NCBI RefSeq assembly: GCF_000298235.1 | Contig: NZ_BAHE01000015.1 | Location: forward strand, 1 to 64,000 | Direction: 5' to 3' | Length of the DNA: 64,000 bases | From: Gordonia namibiensis NBRC 108229 | Lineage (GTDB): Bacteria > Actinomycetota > Actinomycetes > Mycobacteriales > Mycobacteriaceae | In this document: one piece after another, positions 1 to 10,779 of the stretch | How the letters are laid out: each line of letters starts with the position of its first letter | Numbering within the stretch: the stretch's first letter is position 1 | The notes under the pieces: model-generated | Told to the model about the DNA's origin: nothing | The model's database searches: none | Seen by the model: only the letters and a program-made list of their open reading frames with translations | Translations under genes and position numbers: made by a program

Positions 1-48
1 TCGCGGGGTGGTGGAAGTGGCGAAAAAGGGTGGGTTTTGCGTAGCCGG
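1..48. other. window edge, no gene seen
   Basis: These 48 bases lie downstream of the nuoN stop codon. No start codon with a coding continuation and no hairpin could be seen, so the stretch is left unassigned. Confidence 0.5.
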
Positions 49-1812
49 TCAGCGGAGGAAGGTCGCGGCGGCGTCGGCGAGATCGAGGAGCGGTTGCGGG
101 AAGACGCCGAGCACGACGGTGACGAGCGTGCACAGGGCGATGCCCGTGGTGGTGAGGATGCTCGGCTTCACGACGTGCGGTGCGTCGCGGGTGGGGACGT
201 CGTCGAAGAACATGGCGACGATGATGCGGATGTAGACATAGGCGGCGATCGCGCTGCTGATGACGCCGATGACCACCAGGGCTCCACCACCGTTGCCGGC
301 AACCGCGGCGAAGACGTCGAACTTGGCGATGAAGCCGCTGGTCAGCGGGATGCCTGCGAAGGACAGCAGGTAGACCGCGAACATGGCGCCGACCAAGGGA
401 TACCGCCGGCCCAGACCCGACCACTGGGTGAGGTCGGTGGCCTCGCGGCCGGACAGGTGCGGATTGCGGACCGTCGCCGCGGCGCCGTGGATCGCGGCGG
501 TGCGTGCCGATGTACTCGTGTCCGTATCGGGTTCCCGGATGACCGCCACCATCGCGAAGGCGCCGAGCGTGGTGAACGCGTAGGCCGCCAGGTAGAAGAG
601 GGTCGCGCCGAGGCCTGCGTCGTCGAAGGCGATCAGACCGAGCAGGATGAAACCGGCGTGCGCGATCGACGAATAGGCGAGCATCCGCTTCACGTCGTTC
701 TGGGTCACGGCCATCACCGACGCGATGACCATCGACGCGATCGCGACCGCCCACAGCGCCGGCGCCCACTGGTCGCGCAGCGCACCGAAACCGACGTAGA
801 AGACGCGGAGCAGCGCGCCGAACGCGGCGACCTTGGTGGCCGAGGCCATGAACGCGGTGACCGGGGTCGGGGCACCCTGGTAGACGTCGGGAATCCACGA
901 ATGGAACGGCACCGCCCCGACTTTGAACAAAAGGCCGACCGCCAGCATGGCAAGACCGATCAGTGCCAGCGTGGTGTCCCCGCCGGTCCCGGCGACGTCG
1001 GTGATCGACGCCCCGATCGTCGACAGGTTCAGCGACCCCGTCGCGCCGTAGACGAACGCGGCACCGAACAAGAAGAAGGCCGACGAGAAGGCGCCCAGCA
1101 GGAAGTACTTCAGCGATGCTTCCTGCGAGATCAGCCGACGACGCCGCGCCAGTCCGCACAGCAGATAGAGCGGCAGCGAGAAGACCTCCAGCGCAATGAA
1201 CATGGTGAGTAGATCGCCGCACGCGGGGAACAGCATCATGCCGCCGACCGCGAGCAGGGCCAGCGGGAACACCTCGGTTGTCACGGCACCGGCTCGGGTC
1301 GCCTCGAACTCGGCGTCGGTGTTGGGCACGGACGCGCCGGACGGGGTGAACATGTCCGCGTCGACACCACCGCCGTTGAGACCTGTTCTGCCGGACTGAT
1401 CGTCGCCGACCCCGGCGCCGGCCAGGGTGCGCATGGTGACCGGCGCGACGACCCGTTCGAGTCGCCGTTCGGCCATGAACCCGACCGCGACGATCGCGAT
1501 GATCAGCAGGAGGCCCTGAAGATACAACGTCGGGCGGTCCATCACGACGGCCCCCGACATCGCGAACTGGCCGTTCGCGCCGTCTGTTGTCTGCCCGGCC
1601 GTGACGGTGGCCAACGCCGCAAGAGCGACGACGAGCCCGCCCAGCGAAAGTGCCAGTTGCAGTGAGTACCTCACCCGGCGCGGGGCGAAGGCCTCGACGA
1701 GGACCCCGATGACTCCCGCACCGAACACGATCAGCATGGGGGACAGCGCCGCGTACTCGACGCTCGGGGCCTCGATCGCGGCCAGCGGGGTCGTGACGAG
1801 AGAGGTGGTCAT
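49..1812 (-). CDS. nuoN: NADH-quinone oxidoreductase subunit N
   Basis: Membrane-arm antiporter-like subunit of complex I, taking part in proton translocation coupled to NADH oxidation by menaquinone. The 587-residue product is almost entirely transmembrane helix and shows the proton-channel region around GAVPFHSWIPDVYQGAPTPV and the motif MLAYSSIAHAG. A hydrophilic, Gly/Asp-rich loop of about 50 residues (roughly 128-180) separates two N-terminal helices. I chose the ATG at 1812 because it overlaps the nuoM stop by four bases and gives a normal NuoN N-terminus; the open frame continues further upstream but only as an antisense-like shadow inside nuoM. It is the last gene of the nuo operon. 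Confidence 0.96.
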   Translation of the reverse strand: MTTSLVTTPLAAIEAPSVEYAALSPMLIVFGAGVIGVLVEAFAPRRVRYSLQLALSLGGLVVALAALATVTAGQTTDGANGQFAMSGAVVMDRPTLYLQGLLLIIAIVAVGFMAERRLERVVAPVTMRTLAGAGVGDDQSGRTGLNGGGVDADMFTPSGASVPNTDAEFEATRAGAVTTEVFPLALLAVGGMMLFPACGDLLTMFIALEVFSLPLYLLCGLARRRRLISQEASLKYFLLGAFSSAFFLFGAAFVYGATGSLNLSTIGASITDVAGTGGDTTLALIGLAMLAVGLLFKVGAVPFHSWIPDVYQGAPTPVTAFMASATKVAAFGALLRVFYVGFGALRDQWAPALWAVAIASMVIASVMAVTQNDVKRMLAYSSIAHAGFILLGLIAFDDAGLGATLFYLAAYAFTTLGAFAMVAVIREPDTDTSTSARTAAIHGAAATVRNPHLSGREATDLTQWSGLGRRYPLVGAMFAVYLLSFAGIPLTSGFIAKFDVFAAVAGNGGGALVVIGVISSAIAAYVYIRIIVAMFFDDVPTRDAPHVVKPSILTTTGIALCTLVTVVLGVFPQPLLDLADAAATFLR

Positions 1813-3446
1813 CGGTGGGCCTCCGCATCGGTGGTCGCGCCGGCGGGCCGGCCATGGGCGGGGTCCGCGACCGCGGGTTCGGGATCGGTGACCCCGACCG
1901 TGGTCAACGTGCTCTGCACGGCTGGATCGATCAGCTCGATCATCGGTTTCGGATACACACCCAGGGCGATGAGCAGGGCGAGCAGCGGTACGACGACGGC
2001 CAGTTCGCGACCAGCGAGGTCGCGTATCGGCGACCGCTGCTCGTCGTCGGACCTCGCCGGCCCGCCCATCATCCGCTGGTAGGTCCACAGGATGTAGATG
2101 GCGGAGAGCACCAGGGCCGAACACGCGAGGACAGCGGCGATCGGATAGCGCGTGAATGTGCCGATGAGGACCAGGAACTCGCTGATGAACGGGGCGAGAC
2201 CGGGTAGTGAGAGGGTGGCGAGACCCGCGACGAGGAAGGTCCCGGCAAGGACCGGGGCGACCTTCTGGACACCGCCGTAGTCGGCGATCAGGCGGCTACC
2301 CCGCCGCGACACCAGGAACCCGGCGATGAGGAACAGTGCGGCGGTGGAGAGTCCGTGATTGACCATGTACAGCGCCGAACCGGTCTGGCCCTGATCGGTC
2401 ATCACGAAGATGCCCAGAATGATGAAACCGAAGTGGGAGATCGACGTGTAGGCGATCAGGCGCATGACGTCGGTCTGACCGATGGCCAGGACCGCGCCGT
2501 AGACGATGCTGACGACCGCGAGCCCGCAGATCAGTGGAGCGAAATACTGGCTCGCATCCGGGAACAGCTGCAGGCAGAACCGCAGCATCGCGAAGGTCCC
2601 GACCTTGTCGATGACGGCCATCATCAGCACCGCCGATGTCGGGGTGGCGGCAACCGCGGCATCGGGGAGCCACGAATGCAGCGGCCACAGCGGGGCTTTG
2701 ACCGCGAACGCGAACATGAAGCCGAGGAACAGCAGTTTCGCCAGGCCGGTGGTGTCGTCGATCTGACCGCTCGACACCGCGGCCACGATGTCGCCGAGCG
2801 CGAAGGTCCCACCGCCGTCTGCGCCGACACCGTTCTGCGCGGACACCACGTACAGGCCGATCACCGCGGCCAGTAACAGCAGACCGCCGAACAGGTTGTA
2901 CAGCAGGAACTTCACCGCCGCGCCGGAGCGGTTGGGGCCGGTACCGAAGCCGCCGATGAGGAAGTACATCGGGATGAGCATGGCCTCGAAGAAGATGTAG
3001 AAGAGCAGGATGTCCAGAGCGACGAAGCTCATCAGCACCATCGCCTCGGTGGCGAGGAACAGTGCGAGGTAGATGTGCGGGCCCTTCTGCGCCCGTCCGC
3101 CTGAGTGATCCAGGGACCCGTCGGAGTCGGCGTCGTGCCAACCGGCGAGCAGGAGCAACGGCAGGAGAGCGGCGGTCAGCAGGATGAGGACCAACCCGAT
3201 TCCGTCCAGTCCCAACGCATATCGGGTTCCCAGGGCCGGAATCCAGCTCACGTTCTCGGTGAATTGGTAGCGCTCGCCGGCGGGATCGAAACCGACCGCG
3301 AGGCCGACGGCCAGGACGAGGACGCCGACGGTGATCGCGAAGGCGAACCAGCGTGCCGCCGCGGGCCGATTGACCGGGATGGCGAGGACGAGAGCCGCGC
3401 CCACCGCGGGGGCCAGCCAAAGGATCGTCAGCCAGGGGATGTTCAC
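1809..3446 (-). CDS. nuoM: NADH-quinone oxidoreductase subunit M
   Basis: Second antiporter-like subunit of the complex I membrane arm. The product has 545 residues and about 14 predicted helices. It carries the conserved lysine/glutamate channel region ([17 protein letters not shown]) and the segment [14 protein letters not shown] typical of NuoM/ND4. The C-terminal 30 residues are Pro/Ala/Asp-rich and lie outside the membrane. Start and stop both overlap neighbouring genes by four bases (nuoL upstream, nuoN downstream), which indicates translational coupling. Length and motifs are those of a normal NuoM. Confidence 0.97.
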   Translation of the reverse strand: MNIPWLTILWLAPAVGAALVLAIPVNRPAAARWFAFAITVGVLVLAVGLAVGFDPAGERYQFTENVSWIPALGTRYALGLDGIGLVLILLTAALLPLLLLAGWHDADSDGSLDHSGGRAQKGPHIYLALFLATEAMVLMSFVALDILLFYIFFEAMLIPMYFLIGGFGTGPNRSGAAVKFLLYNLFGGLLLLAAVIGLYVVSAQNGVGADGGGTFALGDIVAAVSSGQIDDTTGLAKLLFLGFMFAFAVKAPLWPLHSWLPDAAVAATPTSAVLMMAVIDKVGTFAMLRFCLQLFPDASQYFAPLICGLAVVSIVYGAVLAIGQTDVMRLIAYTSISHFGFIILGIFVMTDQGQTGSALYMVNHGLSTAALFLIAGFLVSRRGSRLIADYGGVQKVAPVLAGTFLVAGLATLSLPGLAPFISEFLVLIGTFTRYPIAAVLACSALVLSAIYILWTYQRMMGGPARSDDEQRSPIRDLAGRELAVVVPLLALLIALGVYPKPMIELIDPAVQSTLTTVGVTDPEPAVADPAHGRPAGATTDAEAHR

Positions 3447-5359
3447 AGCACGTTCACCGCCATCACGAGTGCGACGATCAGGGTCGTCCCGGCGAACATC
3501 GACAGTGCGTAGGACCGCACATAACCGTTCTGCCAGCCACGTATTCGACGCGACGTGCGGGTCACGGTTTCCCCGACCCCGCTCGTCAACCCGTCGACGC
3601 CGTCGGACTCCACCGCGACGAGGCCGGCCGTGATCCGCTGTCCGGGTCGCATCAGCAACTCTTCGTTGATCGCGTCGCCGTACAGATCACGTCGTGCCGC
3701 GACGGTCAGCACCGACACGTCGTCGGGTGCGATGGCGGGGACGGGCCGGGTGGCGTACTGCCGGTAGGCGACCGCGACGCCGGCCGCGACGACGACGAGA
3801 ATGATCGCGGTCATCGCCCACACCGGGATCAGGTGGTGGGCGGTGTGCTCGCCGACCACGGGTTCGAGCCAGTGCTCGAGTGAACCGCCGATCGCGAGCA
3901 GTCCGCCGGAGACCACCGAACCCAGCGCGATGAGGACCATCGGCCCGGTCATCACCCGGGGTGACTCGTGCGGATGCGGCGCTGGGGCGTCGGTGCCGTC
4001 GTGCCAGCGCTTCTCGCCGAAGAACGTCAGCAGCATCACGCGGGTCATGTAGAAGGCGGTGATGCCCGCGCCGAGAAGCGCTGCACCGCCGAGGACCAGG
4101 CCCTTCGCACCACCCGCCCCGAAGGCGGCCTCGATGATGTGGTCCTTGGAGTAGAAGCCTGCGAATGGTGGGACGCCGATGATCGCGAGGTAGCCGACCC
4201 CGAACGTCACGAAGGTGACGGGCATCAGTGTGCGGAGTCCGCCGTACCGTCGCATGTCGGTTTCGTCATTCATCCCGTGCATCACCGATCCGGCGCCCAG
4301 GAACAGGCCGGCCTTGAGGAAACCGTGGGTGAGCAGGTGCAGGATCGCGAATGCGTAGCCGGCCGGGCCGAGTCCGGCGGCGAGGACCATGTAACCGATC
4401 TGGCTCATCGTCGACGCCGCGAGCGCCTTCTTGATGTCGTCCTTGGCGCAACCGATGATCGCGCCGAACAGCAGCGTCACGGCACCGACGACCACGACCC
4501 CGACCTGCGCGGTGGGCGCCAGGTCGAAGATCGGGCCGGAGCGCACGATCAGGTAAACGCCTGCGGTCACCATCGTGGCCGCGTGGATCAGCGCGGACAC
4601 CGGGGTCGGACCCTCCATGGCGTCGCCGAGCCACGACTGCAGCGGCACCTGGGCAGACTTGCCGCAGGCGGCGAGCAGGAGCACGAAACCCAGTGCGGTG
4701 AGGGTTCCTTCGCCGGCCTGCGGGGCGCCGTCGAAGACCGCGGTGAACGCCACCGACCCGAAGGTGGCGAACATGATCATCAGGGCGACGGCGAGCCCGA
4801 TGTCGCCGACGCGGTTGACCACGAAGGCCTTCTTGGCCGCGGTCGCTGCGGTCGGTTTGAACTGCCAGAAGCCGATCAGCAGATACGACGCCAGACCGAC
4901 ACCCTCCCAGCCGAGGTACAGGCCGAGATAGTTGTCGGCGAGGACGAGGACGAGCATCGCCGCGAGAAACAGGTTGAGGTAGCCGAAGAACCGTCGACGA
5001 TCGGGGTCGTCGGCCATGTAGCCGATCGAGTAGACGTGGATCAGCGATCCGACGCCGGTGATCAGCAGGACGAAGCACATCGACAACTGGTCCAGGCGGA
5101 AACCGAAGTCCACCTGCAGTTCTCCGACCGGAACCCAACTGAAGAGGGTGTCGGTCACCCCGCGGTCATCGGCGGGACGGGACACCATCCCGGCGAACAT
5201 CACCAGCCCGACCACGAACGACGCGATCGCTGCGGCAGTACCGAGCAGGTGGCCCCAGCGGTCGGTGGTCCGACCACCGAGGAGGAGGATCACCGCACCG
5301 GCGAGCGGTAGTGCGGGCACCAGCCAGAGCAGTGACGCGGTCAGTTCGGCGATCACCAA
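3443..5359 (-). CDS. nuoL: NADH-quinone oxidoreductase subunit L
   Basis: Largest membrane-arm subunit of complex I, the distal antiporter-like module with the long amphipathic lateral helix. The 638-residue protein shows the NuoL/ND5 core ([16 protein letters not shown], then [13 protein letters not shown]) and the channel motif [21 protein letters not shown] cluster with a long linker and a final helix ([20 protein letters not shown]) closes the C-terminus as expected. The ATG at 5359 follows the nuoK stop by seven bases. The gene overlaps nuoM by four bases. Confidence 0.97.
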   Translation of the reverse strand: MVIAELTASLLWLVPALPLAGAVILLLGGRTTDRWGHLLGTAAAIASFVVGLVMFAGMVSRPADDRGVTDTLFSWVPVGELQVDFGFRLDQLSMCFVLLITGVGSLIHVYSIGYMADDPDRRRFFGYLNLFLAAMLVLVLADNYLGLYLGWEGVGLASYLLIGFWQFKPTAATAAKKAFVVNRVGDIGLAVALMIMFATFGSVAFTAVFDGAPQAGEGTLTALGFVLLLAACGKSAQVPLQSWLGDAMEGPTPVSALIHAATMVTAGVYLIVRSGPIFDLAPTAQVGVVVVGAVTLLFGAIIGCAKDDIKKALAASTMSQIGYMVLAAGLGPAGYAFAILHLLTHGFLKAGLFLGAGSVMHGMNDETDMRRYGGLRTLMPVTFVTFGVGYLAIIGVPPFAGFYSKDHIIEAAFGAGGAKGLVLGGAALLGAGITAFYMTRVMLLTFFGEKRWHDGTDAPAPHPHESPRVMTGPMVLIALGSVVSGGLLAIGGSLEHWLEPVVGEHTAHHLIPVWAMTAIILVVVAAGVAVAYRQYATRPVPAIAPDDVSVLTVAARRDLYGDAINEELLMRPGQRITAGLVAVESDGVDGLTSGVGETVTRTSRRIRGWQNGYVRSYALSMFAGTTLIVALVMAVNVL

Positions 5360-5366
5360 TCCTCCT

Positions 5367-5666
5367 CTACCGCTTCAGCAGATCCGCGTCGTCGACCGAC
5401 GCCGAGCGGCGCGATCGGAAGATGGTCATGATGATGGCGAGACCCACGACCACCTCGGCCGCGGCGACGACCATCGTGAAGAAGGCGATCACCTGCCCGT
5501 CGAAGGACTGGTTCATCCGGGCGAACGTGACGAAGGCGAGGTTCGCGGCGTTGAGCATCAGCTCGATGCACATGAAGACGACGATCGCGTTGCGTCGCAA
5601 CAGCACTCCGGCGGCGCCGATGGTGAACAGCAGTGCCGAGAGGTAGAGGTAGTTCTCCGGGTTCAT
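5367..5666 (-). CDS. nuoK: NADH-quinone oxidoreductase subunit K
   Basis: Small three-helix subunit of the complex I membrane arm. The product is 99 residues, the usual NuoK length. It contains the buried glutamates in [14 protein letters not shown] and [13 protein letters not shown] that form part of the proton path in this family. The ATG at 5666 overlaps the nuoJ stop by four bases; the longer open frame upstream reads into nuoJ in another frame and has no NuoK character. Confidence 0.96.
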   Translation of the reverse strand: MNPENYLYLSALLFTIGAAGVLLRRNAIVVFMCIELMLNAANLAFVTFARMNQSFDGQVIAFFTMVVAAAEVVVGLAIIMTIFRSRRSASVDDADLLKR

Positions 5667-6478
5667 GAGCGGCCCCCTGAATCCTGGCCTCCCGGGTTCT
5701 CCGGGGCCTCCGTGTTCTTCTGGCGCAGGGTGCGGGCGGCCAGGATGGCGTTCACCGAGAGATCGGATGGACTGCCGTCGGGGAGTCGTGCGGGGACGTC
5801 GACCGCGTTGTGCCGGGCGTAGACACCGGGACTCGGGAGCGGGGTGATGTTGATGCCGGTGCGGAATCGCGCCTGCGACAGCTCCTTCTGGGTGAGGCGT
5901 GGACCGAACTTCTCGCGGTGGGCCAGGACCATCGCGCCGAGGGTCGCGGCGATGAGGAGCGCACCGGTCAGCTCGAAGGCCCACAGATACCGGACGAAGA
6001 TGAGTTCGGCGATGGCCTCGATGCCGTAGTTGGTGTCGTCGGCGAGGGCGCCGGGCGCGGTCGCGCCGGAGGTGACCGCGATGGTGGCGTTGCCGATGCC
6101 GGCGATCATCAGGACGCCGAAGCCGAGACCGATGAGCATCGCGGCGACACGTTGCCCTCGCAGGGTCTCTTTGAGGGAGTCCGAGGAGTCGACGCCGATG
6201 AGCATGAGGACGAAGAGGAACAGCATCATCACCGCGCCGGTGTAGACGACCACCTGCACGACGCCGAGGAACACCGCACCCTGCGCCACGTAGAAGACCG
6301 CCAGCACGATCATCGTCGTGGCCAGGAAGATCGCGGAGTAGACCGCCTTGGTGGCGAAGACGACGCCGAGCGCGCCGGCCACCGCGATCACTCCGAGGAC
6401 CCAGAACTGCACGGCCTCACCGGTCGAGGTGCGGACCACCTCGTCGGCCAGGATCGCGGTCACCGGCCCGGGCGTCAT
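5663..6478 (-). CDS. nuoJ: NADH-quinone oxidoreductase subunit J
   Basis: Membrane subunit of complex I with five helices; the pi-bulge helix region lies in [20 protein letters not shown]. The product is 271 residues, longer than the E. coli subunit because of a hydrophilic C-terminal tail of about 80 residues rich in Pro, Arg and Glu, as is common in actinobacteria. I took the ATG at 6478 ([14 protein letters not shown]), which overlaps the nuoI stop by four bases; upstream in-frame codons belong to an alternative frame of nuoI. Confidence 0.95.
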   Translation of the reverse strand: MTPGPVTAILADEVVRTSTGEAVQFWVLGVIAVAGALGVVFATKAVYSAIFLATTMIVLAVFYVAQGAVFLGVVQVVVYTGAVMMLFLFVLMLIGVDSSDSLKETLRGQRVAAMLIGLGFGVLMIAGIGNATIAVTSGATAPGALADDTNYGIEAIAELIFVRYLWAFELTGALLIAATLGAMVLAHREKFGPRLTQKELSQARFRTGINITPLPSPGVYARHNAVDVPARLPDGSPSDLSVNAILAARTLRQKNTEAPENPGGQDSGGRS

Positions 6479-7044
6479 GGTCGCGGCTCCCGGGCACCCT
6501 CGCGCACCGTCGGTGTCGGGAGAGGTGTGACCCGGCCGTCGGAGGTGATCTCGCCGCGGTAGTAGTTCTCCTCGGTCGAACCGGGCGCCATGGCGTGCGG
6601 CGGCGGTTCGACGCCCGGTGGCAGAGGCGCCAGAAGCCGGTCCTTCTCGTATATGAGGTCGGCGCGGTTGTCGTCGGCGAGCTCGTAGTCGTTGGTCATC
6701 GTCAGCGCACGGGTCGGGCAGGCTTCGATGCAGAGTCCGCACCCGATGCAACGCAGGTAGTTGATTTGATAGACGCGGCCGTATCGCTCACCGGGCGAAT
6801 ACCGTTCGTCCGGCGTGTTGTCGGCTCCCTCGACGTAGATGGCGTCGGCGGGGCAGGCCCACGCACAGAGCTCACAGCCGATGCACTTCTCCAGCCCGTC
6901 GGGATGACGGTTCAGTTGGTGCCGGCCGTGATAGCGGGGCGCGGTCGGCCGTTTCTCCTCGGGATACTGCTCGGTGATGCTCGGCTGGAACATGCCACCG
7001 AAGGTGACGCGTAATCCACTGACCGGCTTGAGGAAATCAGGCAT
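6475..7044 (-). CDS. nuoI: NADH-quinone oxidoreductase subunit I
   Basis: Peripheral-arm subunit that carries clusters N6a and N6b and passes electrons to NuoB. Two complete ferredoxin motifs are visible, [16 protein letters not shown] near residue 55 and [16 protein letters not shown] near residue 100, each CxxCxxCxxxCP. The product is 189 residues with an extended Pro-rich C-terminus after residue 150. The ATG at 7044 gives [15 protein letters not shown], the normal start, and overlaps the end of nuoH by eight bases. Confidence 0.97.
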   Translation of the reverse strand: MPDFLKPVSGLRVTFGGMFQPSITEQYPEEKRPTAPRYHGRHQLNRHPDGLEKCIGCELCAWACPADAIYVEGADNTPDERYSPGERYGRVYQINYLRCIGCGLCIEACPTRALTMTNDYELADDNRADLIYEKDRLLAPLPPGVEPPPHAMAPGSTEENYYRGEITSDGRVTPLPTPTVREGAREPRP

Positions 7045-8371
7045 CGGTGGTCTCCCTGCTCGGCTTCTCTTCGGCGGGAAGGGGCGGCTCGGGATCGATC
7101 CGGACGGGCTGGGATCTCGAATCCGTCGAGGGCATCGGCGGCACGGGGAAGCCGCCGGCCATGGGGTCGAACTCGGCCGGGCTCTGTGGTTCGGACGAGG
7201 CGTCCGGCACATCCGGTACCCGCATCATCCGCCAGATCGCGTAGCCGATGAGTGCGGTCACGGCGAGACCGGCGCCCGCCGAGACGAGTGCCCGGATGAG
7301 GCCGGCGTCGTCGCCGCCGATGGAGGCGCGGATGATCGCCACGACCATCACCCATGTCAGCGAGATCGGGATGAGCACCTTCCAGCCCAGGTTCATGAAC
7401 TGGTCGTAACGCAACCGCGGCAGGCTCGTCCGGAGCCAGATGAACACGAACAGGAACGCCCAGACCTTGATGGTGAACCAGAGGATGGGCCACCACCCGG
7501 AGTTCGCCCAGTCGAAGGCGCTCAGCGGCCACGGCGCCTGCCAGCCGCCCAGGAACATCGTGGTGGCCAGGGCGGAGACCGTCACCATGTTGATGTACTC
7601 GGCCAGCATGAACATCGCGAACTTCAGCGATGAGTACTCGGTGTGAAAACCGCCGACCAGCTCGCCCTCGGCCTCCGGCAGGTCGAACGGGGCACGGTTC
7701 GTTTCACCGACCATCGAGATCGCGTAGATCACGAACGACGGCAGCAGCAGGAGGAAGTACCAGTGGTGCTCCTGCGCCGCAACGATTCCCGAGGTCGACA
7801 TCGTCCCGGCGTCGAGGAACACCGCGGCGAAGGTGAGGCCCATCGCGATCTCGTAGGAGATCACCTGGGCGGTGGAGCGGAGTCCGCCCAGGAGGGGATA
7901 GGTCGAACCGGACGACCAACCGGCCAGCACGATCCCGTACACGCCGACCGAGGTCACGGCCAGGACGTAGAGCACCCCGACCGGCAGATCGGTGAGCTGC
8001 AACGGGGTTTGGTGACCGAACACCGACACCATCGGTCCGAACGGGATCACCGCGAACGCCATCACCGCGGGGACGACCGCGATGATCGGCGCCAGGAGGT
8101 AGATCACCTTGTCGACGCCGGACGGGATGATGCCTTCCTTCAGTGCGAGTTTCACACCGTCGGCGAGACTCTGGAGGATTCCGCGGGGCCCGACGCGGTT
8201 CGGCCCGATCCGGGACTGCATGCGCGCCATGATCTTGCGCTCGAGCAGGATCGCGACCAACGGGTTGACGACGAGGAACGCGAAGACGGCGACCGCCTTG
8301 ACGACGACGAGCCAGATGGGGTCGTGGCCGAAGTCGGCGAGGTCGGGGTAGTCGATGGCGAGAGCGGTCAT
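7037..8371 (-). CDS. nuoH: NADH-quinone oxidoreductase subunit H
   Basis: Membrane subunit at the junction of the two arms, forming much of the quinone-binding chamber. The product is 444 residues. Family motifs are clear: [19 protein letters not shown] near residue 45, and [20 protein letters not shown], the acidic loop facing NuoB and NuoD. The last 60 residues form a cytoplasmic tail rich in Pro and Ser that exceeds the E. coli protein and is typical of actinobacterial NuoH. The stop of nuoG overlaps its start by four bases. Confidence 0.97.
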   Translation of the reverse strand: MTALAIDYPDLADFGHDPIWLVVVKAVAVFAFLVVNPLVAILLERKIMARMQSRIGPNRVGPRGILQSLADGVKLALKEGIIPSGVDKVIYLLAPIIAVVPAVMAFAVIPFGPMVSVFGHQTPLQLTDLPVGVLYVLAVTSVGVYGIVLAGWSSGSTYPLLGGLRSTAQVISYEIAMGLTFAAVFLDAGTMSTSGIVAAQEHHWYFLLLLPSFVIYAISMVGETNRAPFDLPEAEGELVGGFHTEYSSLKFAMFMLAEYINMVTVSALATTMFLGGWQAPWPLSAFDWANSGWWPILWFTIKVWAFLFVFIWLRTSLPRLRYDQFMNLGWKVLIPISLTWVMVVAIIRASIGGDDAGLIRALVSAGAGLAVTALIGYAIWRMMRVPDVPDASSEPQSPAEFDPMAGGFPVPPMPSTDSRSQPVRIDPEPPLPAEEKPSRETTDA

Positions 8372-10779
8372 CGCACACCTCCCGCGACATCCGCCGACGA
8401 GGCCGGCGCCAGCGCGACGAGATCACCCGCGCGGGCCCGGAGGTCGGCGTGCACTCGGGAACCGGGGGAGTTGAGCGGAACCCACACGACGCGGTCGGGC
8501 ATGTCGGCATACTCGACGGGCAAGGCGATCTCGCCGTCGGCGGTGCTGATCCGGACCCGCCCGCCGACCGCGACGCCGGCCTCGGCGGCGGTCGTCGGCG
8601 ACATCCGTGCCACCGGCGGACGTGCGGTCCCGGCGAGGTGCGGCTCGCCGTCCTGCAGACGTCCGAGGTCGAGCAGCAGGTGCCAGGTGGCCAGGACGGC
8701 CTGACCGGCCGCCGGTGCGCGCTGGGAACGTTCATGAGCGACGACGGCCGGGCGCTCACCTGCCCACGCTCCGATGCGGCGCAGATCCATATGGATGGTC
8801 TGCGGCCCATCACAGCGCAGGTCGACGCCGAGACGCCGTGCGAGCGCATCCAGTACCCGATGGTCGGGAACGTGTCCGGACTCGGTCAGCGCGGCGGTGA
8901 AGCTGCGCGGACGGCCCTCCCAGTCGACGAACGTGCCCTCCTTCTCGGCGACCGTCGCCACCGGGAACACCACGTCGGCGTGCGGGGTCACCGTCGAGTG
9001 CCGCTGTTCGAGACTCACGACGAAGGGTGCGGCGGCGAGTGCGTCGCGCGCAGCCGCGGGATCGGGGAGATCGTCGAGGTCGACGCCTGCGACGATCAGT
9101 GACAGCCCGTGGTAGCGGGCCGCGTCGAGGATGCCGGTGGTGTCGCGACCGGGCAGGGTCGGGATGCCAGGACCCCACACCTCCGAAACAGCGTCGCGCG
9201 CCGCGGTGTCGGTGATCGACCGTCCGCCCGGCAACAACCCGGCGAGAGCGCCGACCTCGAGTGCGCCCCGCTCCCCCGCACGCCGCGGGATCCAGGCGAG
9301 GCGGGCGCCCGTGCGGTCGGCGAGGTCGGCGGCGGCCTGCAGGCCACCCGGGACGCCGGCCAGTCGCTCCCCGACGACGATGACCGAACCCGCTTCGCCC
9401 AGATGGTCGGCCACCTCGTCGGAGGCGAGGATCTCCGGCTCGGCGCCCGGCGCGACGGGGAACAGTCGAGCATCGAGTTTCTGCGCCCCGCGGCTCGCGA
9501 ACGGGGCCACGGTGGCCACCCGCTGCCGGTTCGTCCGCACCGCCCGGCGAAGACGGAGGAAGACGATCGGGGATTCCTCCTCGGGTTCGAAACCCGCGAG
9601 GAGTACCGCCGGTGCGTCGGACAGGTCGCCATAGGTGGTCTCGAGACCTCGTCCGGCCACCCGGGCGGCGAGGAAGGACGCCTCCTCGGTGCTGTGGACG
9701 CGGGCGCGGAAATCGATGTCGTCCGTCTTCAGCACCGTGCGGGCGAACCGTGCGTAGGCGTAGGCGTCCTCCACGGTGAGGCGTCCACCGGCCAACACAC
9801 CGACATGCCCACTGGCCGCCGAGATTCCCTCGGCGGCAACGCGGATGGCGTCGGCCCACGACGCCTCCCGCAGTTCACCGTGCCGGTCGCGGACCAATGG
9901 AGAGGTCAGGCGGTCGGACTCGGTCGCGTACGCGAAAGCCCACCGCCCCTTGTCACAGTTCCACTCGGAATTGACCTCGGGGTCGTCCCCGGCGAGGCGT
10001 CGGAGCACTTTGCCGCGCCGATGGTCGGTGCGCTGGGCGCATCCGCTCGCACAGTGCTCACAGACACTCGGCGTCGAGACGAGATCGAAAGGCCGTGCAC
10101 GGAAACGATACTGGGCACCGGTCAGCGCGCCGACCGGACAGATCTGGACGGTGTTGCCGGAGAAGTACGAGTCGAACGGTTCGTCCTCATAGATGCTGAC
10201 CTGCTGCAGCGCACCACGATCCGCCAGCTCGATGAGCGGATCGCCGGCGACCTGCGTGGAGAAGCGCGTGCACCGGGCACAGAGGACGCATCGCTCGCGG
10301 TCGAGCAGAACCTCCGACGACAGCGGGACCGGCTTGGTGAACGTGCGTTTGACGCCGTCGAACCGGGACTCGCTGCGACCGGCCGACATGGCCTGGTTCT
10401 GCAGCGGGCACTCACCGCCCTTGTCGCACACCGGACAGTCGAGCGGATGGTTGATCAGCAGCAGCTCCATCACGCCGCGCTGCGCATCCGCGGCGATCTG
10501 CGAACTGAGTTGGGTCCGGACCACCATCCCGTCGGTGGCCGTGGTGGTGCACGACGCCAGGGGCTTCCGCTGGCCCTCGACCTCCACGAGGCACTGGCGG
10601 CAGGCGCCGACCGGGTCGAGCAACGGGTGATCGCAGAAGCGGGGGATGGTGATCCCGATCTGCTCGGCAGCGCGGATCAGCAAGGTGCCCTTCGGCACCC
10701 GCAGCTCGACGCCGTCGATGGTGATGCCCACGAGATTGTCGGCCTGGGTCGTCGGATCACTGCCGTGGGTGAGGGTCAT
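8368..10779 (-). CDS. nuoG: NADH-quinone oxidoreductase subunit G
   Basis: Largest peripheral-arm subunit, 803 residues, carrying the chain of iron-sulfur clusters between the NADH site and NuoI. Visible motifs in order: the [2Fe-2S] domain ([20 protein letters not shown]), the HxxxCxxCxxxxxC motif ([18 protein letters not shown]), a third cluster ([10 protein letters not shown] ... CPVGAL), and the extra N7 cluster CEHCASGC followed by NCDKGRW, which links to a molybdopterin-oxidoreductase-like domain without cofactor. The ATG at 10779 ([10 protein letters not shown]) overlaps the stop of the nuoEF gene by four bases. N7 occurs only in some bacterial NuoG proteins and is complete here. Confidence 0.96.
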   Translation of the reverse strand: MTLTHGSDPTTQADNLVGITIDGVELRVPKGTLLIRAAEQIGITIPRFCDHPLLDPVGACRQCLVEVEGQRKPLASCTTTATDGMVVRTQLSSQIAADAQRGVMELLLINHPLDCPVCDKGGECPLQNQAMSAGRSESRFDGVKRTFTKPVPLSSEVLLDRERCVLCARCTRFSTQVAGDPLIELADRGALQQVSIYEDEPFDSYFSGNTVQICPVGALTGAQYRFRARPFDLVSTPSVCEHCASGCAQRTDHRRGKVLRRLAGDDPEVNSEWNCDKGRWAFAYATESDRLTSPLVRDRHGELREASWADAIRVAAEGISAASGHVGVLAGGRLTVEDAYAYARFARTVLKTDDIDFRARVHSTEEASFLAARVAGRGLETTYGDLSDAPAVLLAGFEPEEESPIVFLRLRRAVRTNRQRVATVAPFASRGAQKLDARLFPVAPGAEPEILASDEVADHLGEAGSVIVVGERLAGVPGGLQAAADLADRTGARLAWIPRRAGERGALEVGALAGLLPGGRSITDTAARDAVSEVWGPGIPTLPGRDTTGILDAARYHGLSLIVAGVDLDDLPDPAAARDALAAAPFVVSLEQRHSTVTPHADVVFPVATVAEKEGTFVDWEGRPRSFTAALTESGHVPDHRVLDALARRLGVDLRCDGPQTIHMDLRRIGAWAGERPAVVAHERSQRAPAAGQAVLATWHLLLDLGRLQDGEPHLAGTARPPVARMSPTTAAEAGVAVGGRVRISTADGEIALPVEYADMPDRVVWVPLNSPGSRVHADLRARAGDLVALAPASSADVAGGVR

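Noticed and set aside
37-1212. Long plus-strand reading frame opposite nuoN, and similar frames opposite nuoM, nuoL, nuoG, gadB, the YhgE gene and dnaX
   Set aside because: These are mirror frames produced by high GC at third codon positions; they lack ribosome sites and recognisable proteins and lie fully opposite clear genes.
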